64,000 nucleotides of DNA, from positions 930,001 through 994,000 of the forward strand of contig NZ_JASZYF010000001.1 in assembly GCF_030317115.1 (NCBI RefSeq), written 5' to 3'. Under the pieces are notes generated by a model. The model was not told the DNA's origin and ran no database searches. It worked only from the letters and a program-made list of their open reading frames with translations. Below are positions 46,765 through 57,825 of this stretch, piece by piece. Positions within the stretch are counted from its first letter, which is position 1, and each line of letters begins with the position of its first letter. Source of the stretch: Variovorax gracilis (GTDB lineage Bacteria; Pseudomonadota; Gammaproteobacteria; Burkholderiales; Burkholderiaceae_C). The position numbers and the translations under genes are program-made.

Positions 46765-47820
46765 ATGATCCAACGCCTTCGCGCGCCTGCCCGTGCGGCC
46801 AGTGCGCTGAGCTGCATCGCCGGCGCCTTGCTGGCTACAGCCACGCCCGCTCACGCGGCCGAAGAACTCACCCTCTACACGACGCGAGAGCCCGGCTTGA
46901 TCCAGCCGCTGATCTCGGCGTTCAGCGCGCAGAGCGGCGTCAAGGTCAACACCGTGTTCGTGAAAGACGGGTTGCTGGAGCGCGTCAAGGCCGAGGGCGC
47001 CCGTTCGCCGGCCGACGTGCTGATGACGGTCGACATCGGCAATCTGATGGACCTCGTCGACGGCGGCGTCACTCAGCCGGTGAAATCAGCGGCGCTGGAC
47101 GCGGCCGTCCCGTCCAACCTGCGCGGCGCCGACGGCCAGTGGTACGCACTGTCGATGCGCGCGCGCGTGCTTTACGCCGACAAGAGCATGCCGCTCAGCT
47201 CGTTCCGCTACGAAGACCTCGCGAACCCCAAGTACAAGGGCAAGGTCTGCATCCGCGCAGGCCAGCACCCCTACAACACCGCGCTGGTCTCCGCGATGAT
47301 CGCGCACGACGGCGAAGCCAAGACCGAGCAATGGCTGCGAGGCGTCAAGGCCAATCTGGCGCGCAAGGCCACGGGCGGCGACCGAGACGTGGCGCGCGAC
47401 ATCCTGGGCGGCATCTGCGACGTCGGCCTGGCGAACTCCTACTACGTAGGCCAGATGAAGAGTTCCAAGGAAGGCTCCGACGCGCGCAAATGGGGCGACG
47501 CGATCAAGGTGATCAAGCCGACCTTCGCCAATGCAAAGAGCGGCGGTACGCACGTCAACATCAGCGGCGCCGCGGTCGCGAAGAACGCGCCGCAACGGGC
47601 CAACGCGGTCAAGCTGCTCGAATTCCTGGTGTCGGAGCCGGCGCAGGCGCTTTACGCCGAAGCCAACTACGAATACCCCGTTCGCAAGGGCGTGGCGCTC
47701 GATTCGATCATCTCGTCCAGCATCGGAGAACTGAAGGTCGACCCGTTGCCGGTGGCCGAGATCGCGAAATACCGCAAGCAGGCCAGCGCGCTGGTGGACA
47801 AGGTCGCATTCGACCAGTGA
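46765..47820 (+). CDS. fbpA: Ferric iron ABC transporter, periplasmic binding protein (FbpA/FutA-like)
   Basis: Receptor of 351 residues for Fe3+. A signal peptide ends at AHAAE; then ELTLYTTREPGLIQPLISAF and ADVLMTVDIGNLMDLVDGG. The adjacent iron-ligand tyrosines are in LANSYYVGQM. GGGAG is 9 bases before the ATG at 46765. A Fur box lies upstream, so it is induced by iron starvation. The stop overlaps the permease start (GTGA). Confidence 0.92.
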   Translation: MIQRLRAPARAASALSCIAGALLATATPAHAAEELTLYTTREPGLIQPLISAFSAQSGVKVNTVFVKDGLLERVKAEGARSPADVLMTVDIGNLMDLVDGGVTQPVKSAALDAAVPSNLRGADGQWYALSMRARVLYADKSMPLSSFRYEDLANPKYKGKVCIRAGQHPYNTALVSAMIAHDGEAKTEQWLRGVKANLARKATGGDRDVARDILGGICDVGLANSYYVGQMKSSKEGSDARKWGDAIKVIKPTFANAKSGGTHVNISGAAVAKNAPQRANAVKLLEFLVSEPAQALYAEANYEYPVRKGVALDSIISSSIGELKVDPLPVAEIAKYRKQASALVDKVAFDQ

Positions 47821-49463
47821 CGCATTTGCGATCTGTCGGCGCCGCATGGCGGATCGCGTCGGTTGCCATTGCGCTGGGCGTGCTTGCGCCCGTCCTGAGC
47901 CTGGCGTGGCTCGCCGTCGGCTCCGGCCTGGCGCATTGGGCGCATCTCGCGCGGCACGTGCTTCCGCAGGCGGCGCTCAATACGGCGCTGTTGCTGGCCG
48001 GCGTCGGCGTGCTGGTCCTCGTCATCGGCACAGGCTGCGCCTGGCTGGTCACGGCCTGTGACTTTCCGGGGCGCAAGGTGCTGCACTGGGCCCTGCTGCT
48101 TCCGCTGGCGATGCCGACGTATATCGTCGCCTTCGCCTACCTCGATCTGCTGCACCCGATCGGCCCGGTCCAGGGCGCGATCCGTTGGGCGCTGGGCTTC
48201 GACAGCCCGCGCCAGTTCCGGCTGCCCGACTTGCGCTCGATGCCCGGCGCGATCTGCGTTCTGGGTCTCGTTCTCTATCCGTACGTCTACATGACGGCGC
48301 GTGCCATGTTCATGACCCAGCCCGCCCACCTGATGGAAGCGGCCCGCACGCTGGGCGCAACCCGCTCCGGCGCCTTCTTCCGTGTTGCGTTGCCGTTGGC
48401 ACGGCCCGCGCTGGCCGTGGGCCTGAGCCTTGCGCTGCTCGAGACGCTCAACGACATCGGCGCCTCCGAATTTCTCGGCATCCAGACGCTCACCGTCGCG
48501 GTCTACACAACCTGGATCACGCGATCCGATCTGGCCGGCGCGGCGCAGATCGCCTGCGCGATGCTGTTCGTGGTGGTGGCGCTGGTGCTGCTCGAACGCA
48601 ATGGCCGGCGGCACCAGCGCTTCGGCTCGACGCAACGCATGCGTGCGGTCCAGCCGCGCCGGCTGCACGGCGCGGCGGCCTGGCTGGCGACTGCCGCGGC
48701 CACGCTGCCCGTGTTGCTGGGATTCGTCGCGCCCGCGCTCTATCTGGTCTGGGAAACGACCAAGCGGCTGCGCCTGGGTAGTGGCATCTCTTCAGGGCTG
48801 GTCGCGAGCCTGGGCAACACGATCGGGCTGGCCGCCGGCGTCACGGCGGTCACGGTCGCGGCCGGGCTCGTGGTGGCCTGGGCGGTCCGCAACCAGGGCT
48901 CGACAAGCAACGGCGCTCGCTGGCAGGCGCGGGCCGCTGTGCTGGGCTACGCGCTGCCGGGCACCGTGCTCGCGATCGGCCTGCTGACGCCGGCACTCGC
49001 CTTCGACGGCGCGCTCGGTTCGTTGATCGGCCACCCAGGCCTGCCCTTGATGGGTGCGGGCATCGTGCTCGTCGTGGCCTGTGCGATCCGTTTCCTGGCG
49101 ATGCCCGTCGGCGGCATCGAGGCCGGACTGGCACGCATTCCTCCGGCGCTCGAACAAGCCTCGCGCCTGCTGGGCGAGACCGCGAGCGGCACCCTGCGCC
49201 GCGTGCACTTGCCGCTGCTGCGGCCGGCCATCGCCGCGGCAGCGTTGCTCGTCTTCGTCGACGCAATGAAGGAACTCCCCGCCACCCTGCTCCTGCGACC
49301 GGCGAACTTCGACACGCTCGCGACCCTGCTCTACGCCGAAGCCGCGCGCGGCACGTATGAAGAAGGCGCTATCGCGGCGCTTGCGATCGTCGTCGTCGGA
49401 CTGCTGCCGGTCATGCTGCTCGCACGCAATGGCCTGAGCGTGCAAGCGGAGGCGGCCCGATGA
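47817..49463 (+). CDS. fbpB: Ferric iron ABC transporter permease (FbpB), fused double permease
   Basis: Inner-membrane permease of 548 residues with about twelve helices: two homologous permease units in one chain, each with an EAA loop (HLMEAARTLGATRSGAFFRVALPLARPAL; ALEQASRLLGETASGTLRRVHLPLLRPAI). The start is GTG at 47817 overlapping the fbpA stop; a long in-frame extension upstream lies in fbpA and is not real. The stop overlaps fbpC by four bases. Confidence 0.92.
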   Translation: MTHLRSVGAAWRIASVAIALGVLAPVLSLAWLAVGSGLAHWAHLARHVLPQAALNTALLLAGVGVLVLVIGTGCAWLVTACDFPGRKVLHWALLLPLAMPTYIVAFAYLDLLHPIGPVQGAIRWALGFDSPRQFRLPDLRSMPGAICVLGLVLYPYVYMTARAMFMTQPAHLMEAARTLGATRSGAFFRVALPLARPALAVGLSLALLETLNDIGASEFLGIQTLTVAVYTTWITRSDLAGAAQIACAMLFVVVALVLLERNGRRHQRFGSTQRMRAVQPRRLHGAAAWLATAAATLPVLLGFVAPALYLVWETTKRLRLGSGISSGLVASLGNTIGLAAGVTAVTVAAGLVVAWAVRNQGSTSNGARWQARAAVLGYALPGTVLAIGLLTPALAFDGALGSLIGHPGLPLMGAGIVLVVACAIRFLAMPVGGIEAGLARIPPALEQASRLLGETASGTLRRVHLPLLRPAIAAAALLVFVDAMKELPATLLLRPANFDTLATLLYAEAARGTYEEGAIAALAIVVVGLLPVMLLARNGLSVQAEAAR

Positions 49464-50146
49464 GCGCAGCCCTTCAACTCGATGAGGTGCGCCTGGCCTA
49501 CGAAGGCGCGCGAGGCCTGCACACGGTCGTCGACGGCTTTTCGCTGTCGCTCGCTGCCGGCGCCATCGGCTGCCTGCTCGGCCCTTCCGGTTGCGGCAAG
49601 ACCACCGTGCTGCGCGCCATCGCCGGGTTCGAGCCGGTTCGCGCCGGCACGATCCGGCTGGGCGACAGCGTGCTGTCTTCGGTCGCGACGCACCTGCAGC
49701 CCGAACGGCGGCGCGTCGGGATGATGTTCCAGGAGTACGCGCTGTTCCCTCATCTCACCGCCGCGCAGAACGTGTCCTTCGGGCTGCAGCGATGGGGCCG
49801 CGCGGCGCAACGGGAGCGCGTCGCCGCCATGCTCGCGCTCGTCGGACTGGCCGATGCCGGAGAACGCCATCCGCATGAACTCTCGGGCGGCCAGCAGCAG
49901 CGCATTGCGCTGGCCCGCGCACTCGCGCCCGAGCCCGCGCTGCTGTTGCTCGACGAACCCTTTTCGAATCTCGACGCGGCCACTCGCGAACGGCTCACGG
50001 CCGAAGTGCGCGACATTCTCAAGACCGCCGGCCAGACTGCCGTGCTGGTGACGCACAACGAGGCGGAGGCGCACACCATGGCCGACCACATCGGCGTCAT
50101 GCACAACGGACACCTCACGCGCTGGACTGCAAGCGCGCGCGCCTAG
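49460..50146 (+). CDS. fbpC: Ferric iron ABC transporter ATP-binding protein (short FbpC)
   Basis: ATPase of 228 residues: Walker A GPSGCGKTT at 41-49, signature LSGGQQQRIALARAL, Walker B LLLLDEPFSNLDAA, switch VTHNEAEAHTMADHI. FbpC proteins are usually about 350 residues with a C-terminal regulatory domain; here the chain ends right after the core, with a clean stop and no following frame that restores the domain. The three-gene operon is held together by overlapping starts. A weak terminator-like stem and T-run occur near 50150-50176. Confidence 0.9.
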   Translation: MSAALQLDEVRLAYEGARGLHTVVDGFSLSLAAGAIGCLLGPSGCGKTTVLRAIAGFEPVRAGTIRLGDSVLSSVATHLQPERRRVGMMFQEYALFPHLTAAQNVSFGLQRWGRAAQRERVAAMLALVGLADAGERHPHELSGGQQQRIALARALAPEPALLLLDEPFSNLDAATRERLTAEVRDILKTAGQTAVLVTHNEAEAHTMADHIGVMHNGHLTRWTASARA

Positions 50147-50243
50147 CGCGCCTCGGCGGCGGAGAGGGCTTTTTTGGATAAGGTTTTCCAGGTTCGCAAG
50201 AATTCCGACTTCCCCGATTCCATCCCGGAGAAAAGGAAACGCG

Positions 50244-50927
50244 ATGTCCAGACTCACCCTCGTCAGCCACCTCTTGTGCCCCTACGTGCAACGCGCCGCG
50301 ATCGCGTTGCTCGAGAAAAACGTGCCCTTCGAACGCGTGGTGATCGATCTCTCGCAAAAGCCTGATTGGTTCGTCGCCATCTCGCCGCTGGGCAAGGTTC
50401 CCCTTCTCAGGGTGCCGCTGCCGGGCGGCAAGGAGACGATCCTGTTCGAGAGCAACGTGATCTGCGAATACCTCGAAGAGACGCAGGCGGGAGTCCGGCT
50501 GCATCCCGAAGACCCACTTGCGCGCGCCGAACATCGCGCCTGGATGGAGTTTGGCTCTGCGATCCTCGCCGACCTGTGGGGCTATGAAACCACTCGCGAC
50601 CCGGACGTGTTCGAGCAGAAGCGGCAGGCGCTGATCGCGAAGTTCGAACGCGTCGAATCCGCGCTGGGCGAAGGTCCCTATTTCGCCGGAGACCGCTTCA
50701 GCCTGGTCGATGCGGTCTTCGCGCCGGTCTTTCGCTACTTCGACGTGTTCGACGAAATCGCCGATTCGCACATCTTCGACGCCATGCCCAAGGCGCGCGC
50801 ATGGCGGCAGGCCCTGGCCGAGAGACCCAGCGTGCGCAATGCAGTGGTTCCGGAGTACCCGAAGCACCTGCGGGAATTCCTCCAGAAGCATGATGCGCAC
50901 TTGCTGACACTCGCCGCCAGGGCGTGA
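50244..50927 (+). CDS. Glutathione S-transferase
   Basis: Cytoplasmic GST of 227 residues. The N-terminal thioredoxin fold has C12 in LCPYVQRA as the catalytic residue (omega/beta-like rather than Ser/Tyr), LGKVPLL as the cis-proline turn, and [12 protein letters not shown] as the glutathione-binding Ser. The helical domain has [24 protein letters not shown] precedes the ATG. It sits before glyoxalase I, both serving electrophile defence. Confidence 0.9.
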   Translation: MSRLTLVSHLLCPYVQRAAIALLEKNVPFERVVIDLSQKPDWFVAISPLGKVPLLRVPLPGGKETILFESNVICEYLEETQAGVRLHPEDPLARAEHRAWMEFGSAILADLWGYETTRDPDVFEQKRQALIAKFERVESALGEGPYFAGDRFSLVDAVFAPVFRYFDVFDEIADSHIFDAMPKARAWRQALAERPSVRNAVVPEYPKHLREFLQKHDAHLLTLAARA

Positions 50928-50970
50928 GCCGACAATCGGCAGCGGCAACAAACTTTCAAGACCCCACGAC

Positions 50971-51381
50971 ATGCGACTTCTTCACACCATGCTGCGCGTT
51001 GGCAATCTCCAGCGCTCGATAGCCTTCTACACCCAGGTTCTGGGCATGCAACTGCTTCGCACCTCCGAAAACCCCGAATACAAGTACAGCCTCGCCTTCG
51101 TCGGCTACGAAGGCAATCCGGCGCAAGCCGAGATCGAGCTGACCTACAACTGGGGCACCGAAAGCTACGAGATGGGTACGGCCTACGGCCACATCGCGCT
51201 GGGCGTGCCTGATGCCTACGCGGCCTGCGACAAGATCAAGGCGGCGGGCGGCAACGTCACGCGCGAGGCAGGGCCGGTGAAGGGCGGCACCACCGTGATT
51301 GCTTTCGTGACGGATCCGGATGGGTACAAGATCGAGTTGATTCAGCGTGCGGAAGGGGCAGCTGGAGGCGGCCTGCGCTAG
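50971..51381 (+). CDS. gloA: Lactoylglutathione lyase (glyoxalase I)
   Basis: Enzyme of 136 residues that turns the methylglyoxal-glutathione hemithioacetal into S-lactoylglutathione. The four metal ligands H5, E56, H74 and E122 sit at exactly the E. coli positions, so it should be a nickel-type short glyoxalase. Family text: [20 protein letters not shown] and [10 protein letters not shown]. It is convergent with the HAD gene, 12 bases apart. Confidence 0.96.
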   Translation: MRLLHTMLRVGNLQRSIAFYTQVLGMQLLRTSENPEYKYSLAFVGYEGNPAQAEIELTYNWGTESYEMGTAYGHIALGVPDAYAACDKIKAAGGNVTREAGPVKGGTTVIAFVTDPDGYKIELIQRAEGAAGGGLR

Positions 51382-51393
51382 ACGCGCCCCGAT

Positions 51394-52119
51394 TCAGCAA
51401 CCCAGCAAATCGGCCAGCGCGCCGATGTCGCGCGCATGCAGCGTGTTGTCCGGATGCGGCGACACATCCTTCGGCCGCGCTGGCCCGAATTCGCTCGGGC
51501 GCTCGATGTAGCCGGTGCGCAAACCACACGTGCGCGCCGCTGCGAGATCGTCATGATGGGCCGCCGCCAGCATCACTTGACCTGGCGTCACGTCGAACAC
51601 CGCCGCCACTCCGAGATAAGTGCGCGGATCGGGCTTGTAGGCCTTGAATACTTCTGCCGAGAGAACGCAATCCCACGGCAGACCGGCCCGCTTCGCCATC
51701 TCGGTCAGCAATCCGATGTTGCCGTTCGACAACGTGCAGATGACGTACTTGGTCTTGAGCCGCGCCAGTCCCGCGACCGCATCGGGCCAGGCCGGCAGGC
51801 GGTGCCATGCCTTGTTGAGCTCGCGCTTGCGCGCCGAATCCAGGTCGCTCACCCCGAAGTCGCGCAGCACATCTTGAAGGATGCCCATGTGCAGTTCGTC
51901 GAGCAGCGTGAAGCCACCCTCGCCCGCCGCCAGGCGCTCCATGACGCCCTTCATCGCGGGTTGGTAGCCTGCGCGCCAGGCCAGCGCGAATGCGCCACCG
52001 TCGACGCCGGGCAGGATGCGTTCTGCCTCGGCGGCGATGCCGGAGTACCAGTCGACCACCGTGCCGAAGACGTCGAAGGCAATGACCTTCAGGTCGCTGC
52101 CGTCGGGCAACTCGCTCAT
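51394..52119 (-). CDS. HAD-superfamily hydrolase, type II haloacid dehalogenase-like
   Basis: Hydrolase of 241 residues. The nucleophile is D16 in AFDVFGTVVDW, motif II Ser is in CTLSNGN, and the lysine is in FKAYKPDPRTY; HHDDLAAA gives the last acidic motif. These match L-2-haloacid dehalogenases, but the true substrate may be a phosphorylated sugar acid. It overlaps eda by four bases, so it is made along with the Entner-Doudoroff enzymes. Confidence 0.85.
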   Translation of the reverse strand: MSELPDGSDLKVIAFDVFGTVVDWYSGIAAEAERILPGVDGGAFALAWRAGYQPAMKGVMERLAAGEGGFTLLDELHMGILQDVLRDFGVSDLDSARKRELNKAWHRLPAWPDAVAGLARLKTKYVICTLSNGNIGLLTEMAKRAGLPWDCVLSAEVFKAYKPDPRTYLGVAAVFDVTPGQVMLAAAHHDDLAAARTCGLRTGYIERPSEFGPARPKDVSPHPDNTLHARDIGALADLLGC

Positions 52120-52747
52120 CGTGCGAGCTGGCTCGCCTCTCGCGCGAGCGCCTCGATGCGTGCCCAATCGCCAGCGGCGATGGCGTCGGTCGGCACGATC
52201 CACGAACCGCCCACGCAGGCGACGTTGGACAGCGCCAGGAACTCGTGCGCGTTGCCGGCATGGATGCCGCCCGTCGGGCAGAACTTCACATCGCCGAACG
52301 GCCCTTGCCAGGCCTTGAGCATCGCGAGGCCACCCGCCTGCACCGCCGGAAAGAACTTGAGTTCGGTCAGGCCGTCTTCCTGGGCCATCATGATTTCGCT
52401 GCCCGTCGCGACGCCCGGCAACAGCGGCAAGCCGAGGTCATGGCATGCCTTGCCGACGGCGCGCGTATAGCCCGGACTGACGCCGAACTTCGCGCCCGCC
52501 AAGGCCGAGGCCTGTGCATCGGCGGCGCTACGGATCGTGCCGGCGCCCGCCACGGCCTCTGGCACTTCCTTGGCGATGGCCTCGATGCATTCGAGTGCCT
52601 CGCGCGTGCGCAGGGTGACCTCGAGCATGCGAATGCCGCCGGCGACCAGTGCGCGCGCCAGCGGCACCGCGTCCTTCACGTCGTGCAGCACGATGACCGG
52701 GATGACCGGAGCGTCGCGCATCACGTCGAGCGCGGAGATTGAATCTT

Positions 52748-52757
<10 letters not shown>
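52116..52757 (-). CDS. eda: 2-dehydro-3-deoxy-6-phosphogluconate aldolase
   Basis: Class I aldolase of 213 residues that splits KDPG into pyruvate and glyceraldehyde-3-phosphate. E46 in LEVTLR and the Schiff-base K134 in ELKFFPA match E. coli Eda (E45, K133). Start MAVKDS at 52757 lies 10 bases inside the edd end, with AAGGAG 8 bases before it. The HAD gene overlaps its stop. Confidence 0.95.
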
Positions 52758-54586
<1,829 letters not shown>

Positions 54587-54657
54587 GGGATGGGTCGCTC
54601 AACCGGAAAGCCACCATGTGCAGGCGGCTTGGAAGTGCATGGTAGCAAGTCGAAATG

Positions 54658-54684
54658 AAAAAGCCCGGTCAGCCCGGGCTTTTT
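54658..54684. terminator. Bidirectional rho-independent terminator
   Basis: AAAAAGCCCG (54658-54667) and CGGGCTTTTT (54675-54684) form a perfect stem with a seven-base loop, T-run on both strands. It ends the OmpA-like gene (minus strand), and lies before the edd promoter. Confidence 0.9.
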
Positions 54685-54706
54685 CACTCTTGCAAGCAGT
54701 GTGGAA

Positions 54707-55246
54707 TCAGTCCACCAGCTTGACTTCGACCCGGCGCGCTTCGGCGTTGGTGCCCGATCCGGTGGGCACAGCAGGCTTCTGCAGATCGACCTTGTCGGTC
54801 GGAACGCCGAGTCCGACCAGCACATCGCGCACCGTTTCGGCGCGCTTCTTGGCGAGTTGCTCGTTGACGGCGGCATCACCGGTGGTGTCATGGAAGCCCG
54901 ACACCACCGCCTTGCGGCCGCTCTCGACGCCCTTGATCACCGCAGCCAGCGCCTCGGCGGCCCCCGGTGCCAGGTCGGCGCTCGCGGTGGCGAAGTAGAA
55001 ATTGACGATACCGCCCACGACACGGATGCTCGCGCCGTCGGGGATCACGACCGTGACGGTCTCCGTCACGACGGCAATGGTGGTTGGCGCCGCTGCCGCT
55101 ACCACCGGCTGGACTGGCGCGCCCGCCGCGTGGTTCTTGTGATACAGCACGATGCCGATCACGAAGAAGATCACGAGAGCGATCAAGCCGAGGAGGAAGG
55201 CAAGGATGAAGTTTTGTTGGCTCTCGTCATCGACAGTGGCGGACAT
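54707..55246 (-). CDS. OmpA-domain membrane-anchored protein
   Basis: 179 residues: a short N-terminal cytoplasmic part, one membrane helix at about 16-34 (FLLGLIALVIFFVIGIVLY), an Ala/Pro/Val linker, then an OmpA-like peptidoglycan-binding domain from about 75 (VNFYFATASADLAPGAAEAL, VVSGFHDTTGD, LAKKRAETVRDVL, ARRVEVKLVD). It links the inner membrane to peptidoglycan. Start at 55246 has GGAG 8 bases upstream. The usual Asp in SGYTD is seen here as SGFHDTTGD. Confidence 0.87.
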   Translation of the reverse strand: MSATVDDESQQNFILAFLLGLIALVIFFVIGIVLYHKNHAAGAPVQPVVAAAAPTTIAVVTETVTVVIPDGASIRVVGGIVNFYFATASADLAPGAAEALAAVIKGVESGRKAVVSGFHDTTGDAAVNEQLAKKRAETVRDVLVGLGVPTDKVDLQKPAVPTGSGTNAEARRVEVKLVD

Positions 55247-55393
55247 GGGGGGATCTCCGTAGTCAAGGGGTCGGTAAATAATGGTGCGGTGAACCATGAC
55301 CGCCAAATTGTAGGCGCCGGCCTCCCGCCCTCCGGTGACCCCGGCCCGCCTGGACTGGACCCTCTGCCCAGGCCCCTGCGCGACCCCAAACCG

Positions 55394-56032
55394 ATGCTCG
55401 ATCGCGTGATCGAGGAATGGGGCGGACACGAGGATCTCTGGCTTTTCGGCTACGGCTCGCTGATCTGGCGGCCAGACTTCGGCTTTGTCGAGCGGCATCC
55501 CGCACGCGTCCATGGCTGGCATCGCGCGCTCAAGATGTGGAGCCGGGTCAACCGCGGCACGGTCGAGAACCCCGGGCTGGTGTTCGGCCTGCTGTCGGGC
55601 GGCAGCTGCCGCGGCATGGTCTTCCGCGTGCCCGCGGCGGACGGACTCGAAACCCTCGGCCGGCTCTGGCTTCGCGAAATGCCCACCGGCGTGTACGACC
55701 CCAAGTGGCTCGAATGCATGACCCCGCATTCCACCGTGCGTGCGCTCGCCTTCACGCTGTCGCGGCGAAGCCCGAACTTCACCGGCGAACTGAGCGACGA
55801 ACGCTACCGCCAGATCTTCGAGAGCGCGGTCGGCCGCTATGGCAGTTCACTGGATTACGCGCAGCAGACCTTGCTGGAACTCAGGCGCCACGCCATTCAC
55901 GACGCGGCGCTGTCGCGGCTCGTGAAGCTCGCGGAAGCGCGGGTGTCGGCGCAGGCCGACAGCGTAGCGCTCCATGCTTCGGTATACCCTTCCTCATCCG
56001 TGTCCCAACCCGAATCAACATCCAAGGAGTAG
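55394..56032 (+). CDS. Gamma-glutamylcyclotransferase, ChaC-like
   Basis: Enzyme of 212 residues (from MLDRV) that degrades glutathione to 5-oxoproline and Cys-Gly. The loop FGYGSLIWRP is the ChaC glycine-rich substrate site; GVYDPKWLECM and GRYGSSLDYAQQTLLELRRHAI are family text. Starts upstream are possible (an in-frame GTG near 55290 would add about 35 Pro/Gly-rich residues), and no good ribosome binding site decides between them. It ends 2 bases before sodC. Confidence 0.83.
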   Translation: MLDRVIEEWGGHEDLWLFGYGSLIWRPDFGFVERHPARVHGWHRALKMWSRVNRGTVENPGLVFGLLSGGSCRGMVFRVPAADGLETLGRLWLREMPTGVYDPKWLECMTPHSTVRALAFTLSRRSPNFTGELSDERYRQIFESAVGRYGSSLDYAQQTLLELRRHAIHDAALSRLVKLAEARVSAQADSVALHASVYPSSSVSQPESTSKE

Positions 56033-56034
56033 CC

Positions 56035-56571
56035 ATGTCCCGTCGCTTCCTCGCCACTGCGGCAGTCCTTTTCGCGGCCAGTGTTCTCGCCGCCTGCGGC
56101 ACCATGGGAACCGGCGCTGGCGCCACAGCCAACCTGGCACCAACCGGTGCGATCTCGCCGAATCCGACCATGGGCAAGGTGACTTTCAAGCCACTGGACC
56201 ATGGCGTGCGCGTCGAAGGCGAGGTGCGCGGCTTCGCGCCCGGGACGGAACACGGTTTCCACATCCACGAAAAGGGTGATTGCGGCGACAACGGCAATGC
56301 CTCGGGCGGTCACTTCAATCCTGGCGGCGGCACGCACGGCAAGTTCGCCGCACCGGGCAGCCATGCGGGCGAACTGCCCAGCCTGGTCGCGGACTCGAGC
56401 GGCGTAGCGCGCTTCAGCGTCGATGTGCACTCCATTTCACTGACCGAGGGCGCCAACAACAACGTCGTCGGCCGGGCACTGGTGGTGCACCGTGACCGCG
56501 ACGACTTCACCTCCCAGCCTGCCGGCAACTCCGGCCCGCGCATCGCTTGCGCGGTGATCACGCGCGGCTGA
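56035..56571 (+). CDS. sodC: Cu-Zn superoxide dismutase, lipoprotein
   Basis: Periplasmic enzyme of 178 residues that dismutates superoxide. A lipobox gives lipidated C21. Copper and bridging histidines H76 and H78 (GFHIHEKGDC), H93, H101, H110 and H152 are present, with the disulfide pair C83/C172 and the guiding R169. The zinc-ligand aspartate of the H-x-x-D motif is replaced by E113 (HAGELP). AAGGAG is 7 bases before the ATG. The 3' end overlaps the convergent transferase gene by 14 bases. Confidence 0.93.
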   Translation: MSRRFLATAAVLFAASVLAACGTMGTGAGATANLAPTGAISPNPTMGKVTFKPLDHGVRVEGEVRGFAPGTEHGFHIHEKGDCGDNGNASGGHFNPGGGTHGKFAAPGSHAGELPSLVADSSGVARFSVDVHSISLTEGANNNVVGRALVVHRDRDDFTSQPAGNSGPRIACAVITRG

Positions 56572-57133
56572 GGCGCTCCAGCATCAGCGCCTCGGCGCGC
56601 GCGAGTTCCTCGGGAGTGTCGATGTCGGTCACGATACCGACGTCGTCGACCTCGACCTCGACCACCTGCTGCGCATCCCTCAGCGCCCGCAGGATCGGCG
56701 CCGCGCCCTGGTTGCCGGACAGCGCGGCGAGCTGCAGCCCGCAATTCGCGGCAAAGGCGACCGGATGGCCGCGCGCGCCGCGGTAGTGCGGCTGGGCTGC
56801 CTGAGACGTGCCCGCCAACGCGCGCGCAACGGTTTGCAAGGTCGCTGGCTGCACCAGAGGCAGGTCGGCCGGAAGAATGAGCCAGCCACCAGCGCCGGCC
56901 GTGGCGCGAACCGCGGCGGCGATGGAGTCGCCCATTCCCGGATGGCCCGCATCCTCCAGATGCCATGGCAGGCCGCTTGCGCGGACGGCGGCCAACGTGT
57001 GCTCCAGCACCGTGGAGCCCGCCATCGGCGCATGCAGCTTGTAGCCAATGCCCCCTGCGGCAGTGAAACGCTCGCCCCGACCGGAGGCAAGCACGACGAT
57101 GACGGGCGACGAAGGCATGGACGCGGTGCTCAT
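56558..57133 (-). CDS. MobA-like NTP transferase (MocA-type molybdopterin nucleotidyltransferase family)
   Basis: Nucleotidyltransferase of 191 residues. The NTP loop [11 protein letters not shown] is a variant of LAAGxGxR, with [11 protein letters not shown] for the metal Asp and ARGHPVAFA for the acceptor part; [12 protein letters not shown] closes the domain. Relatives attach CMP to molybdopterin or act on other phospho-sugars. No xdh/cox genes are nearby, so the role is open. Start at 57133. Confidence 0.78.
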   Translation of the reverse strand: MSTASMPSSPVIVVLASGRGERFTAAGGIGYKLHAPMAGSTVLEHTLAAVRASGLPWHLEDAGHPGMGDSIAAAVRATAGAGGWLILPADLPLVQPATLQTVARALAGTSQAAQPHYRGARGHPVAFAANCGLQLAALSGNQGAAPILRALRDAQQVVEVEVDDVGIVTDIDTPEELARAEALMLERLSRA

Positions 57134-57174
57134 GGCGCGCAGTATCCCCGCATCGCATGCGCAACAATGTCGCC

Positions 57175-57825
57175 ATGATGAGTTCTCCCAACGAATCGCT
57201 GGCCGCCCTCCGCAAGAGCTACGAGCGTGCCGAGCTCGACGAAACCAGCAGCGCGGGCGACCCGCTGCAGCAATTCGAGCGCTGGCTCGCCGAGGCCATC
57301 GACGCACAAGTACCCGAGCCCAACGCGATGACGTTGGCTACCGTGAGCGGTGACCTGCGGCCTTCCACCCGCATCGTGCTGATCAAGGGCTACGACGCGC
57401 GCGGCATCGTCTGGTACACCAACTACCAGAGCCGCAAGGGCCAGGACCTGGCGGGCAATCCGTGGGCTGCTCTCCAGTTCCACTGGGTCGAGCTGGAACG
57501 CGTCGTGCGCATCGAAGGCCGCGTCGAGAAAGTCAGCGACGCCGAAAGCGATGTGTATTTCGCCAGCCGACCGCTCGATTCGCGCATCGGCGCCTGGGCC
57601 AGTCCCCAGAGCGAAGTGATCAGTGGCCGAGATGTGCTGGTGAAGAACGCCGCCGTGCAGGCCGCGCGGCATCTGCTCTCGCCGCCGCGTCCGCCGCATT
57701 GGGGCGGTTTCCGCCTGGTCCCCGATCGATGGGAGTTCTGGCAGGGGCGCAAGAGCCGGTTGCACGACCGCCTCCGCTATCGCCAGGAAGACGGCGCATG
57801 GGTCCGAGAGCGCCTTGCGCCCTGA
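57175..57825 (+). CDS. pdxH: Pyridoxamine/pyridoxine 5'-phosphate oxidase
   Basis: FMN oxidase of 216 residues making pyridoxal phosphate. Seen: [80 protein letters not shown] and HDRLRY, all PdxH signatures. Starts at 57157, 57175 and 57178 are all possible; none has a strong ribosome binding site. It supplies the cofactor of the PLP enzymes, such as the deaminase in this window. It ends against the AEC gene. Confidence 0.95.
   Translation: MMSSPNESLAALRKSYERAELDETSSAGDPLQQFERWLAEAIDAQVPEPNAMTLATVSGDLRPSTRIVLIKGYDARGIVWYTNYQSRKGQDLAGNPWAALQFHWVELERVVRIEGRVEKVSDAESDVYFASRPLDSRIGAWASPQSEVISGRDVLVKNAAVQAARHLLSPPRPPHWGGFRLVPDRWEFWQGRKSRLHDRLRYRQEDGAWVRERLAP

Noticed and set aside
47139..49463. 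Frame of 774 codons that would fuse a long N-terminus to FbpB
   Set aside because: The first 226 codons overlap fbpA; the GTG at 47817 with GTGA overlap starts a normal permease.
50129..50176. Possible terminator after fbpC
   Set aside because: There is a T-run after GC-rich repeats, but stems are weak and ambiguous.
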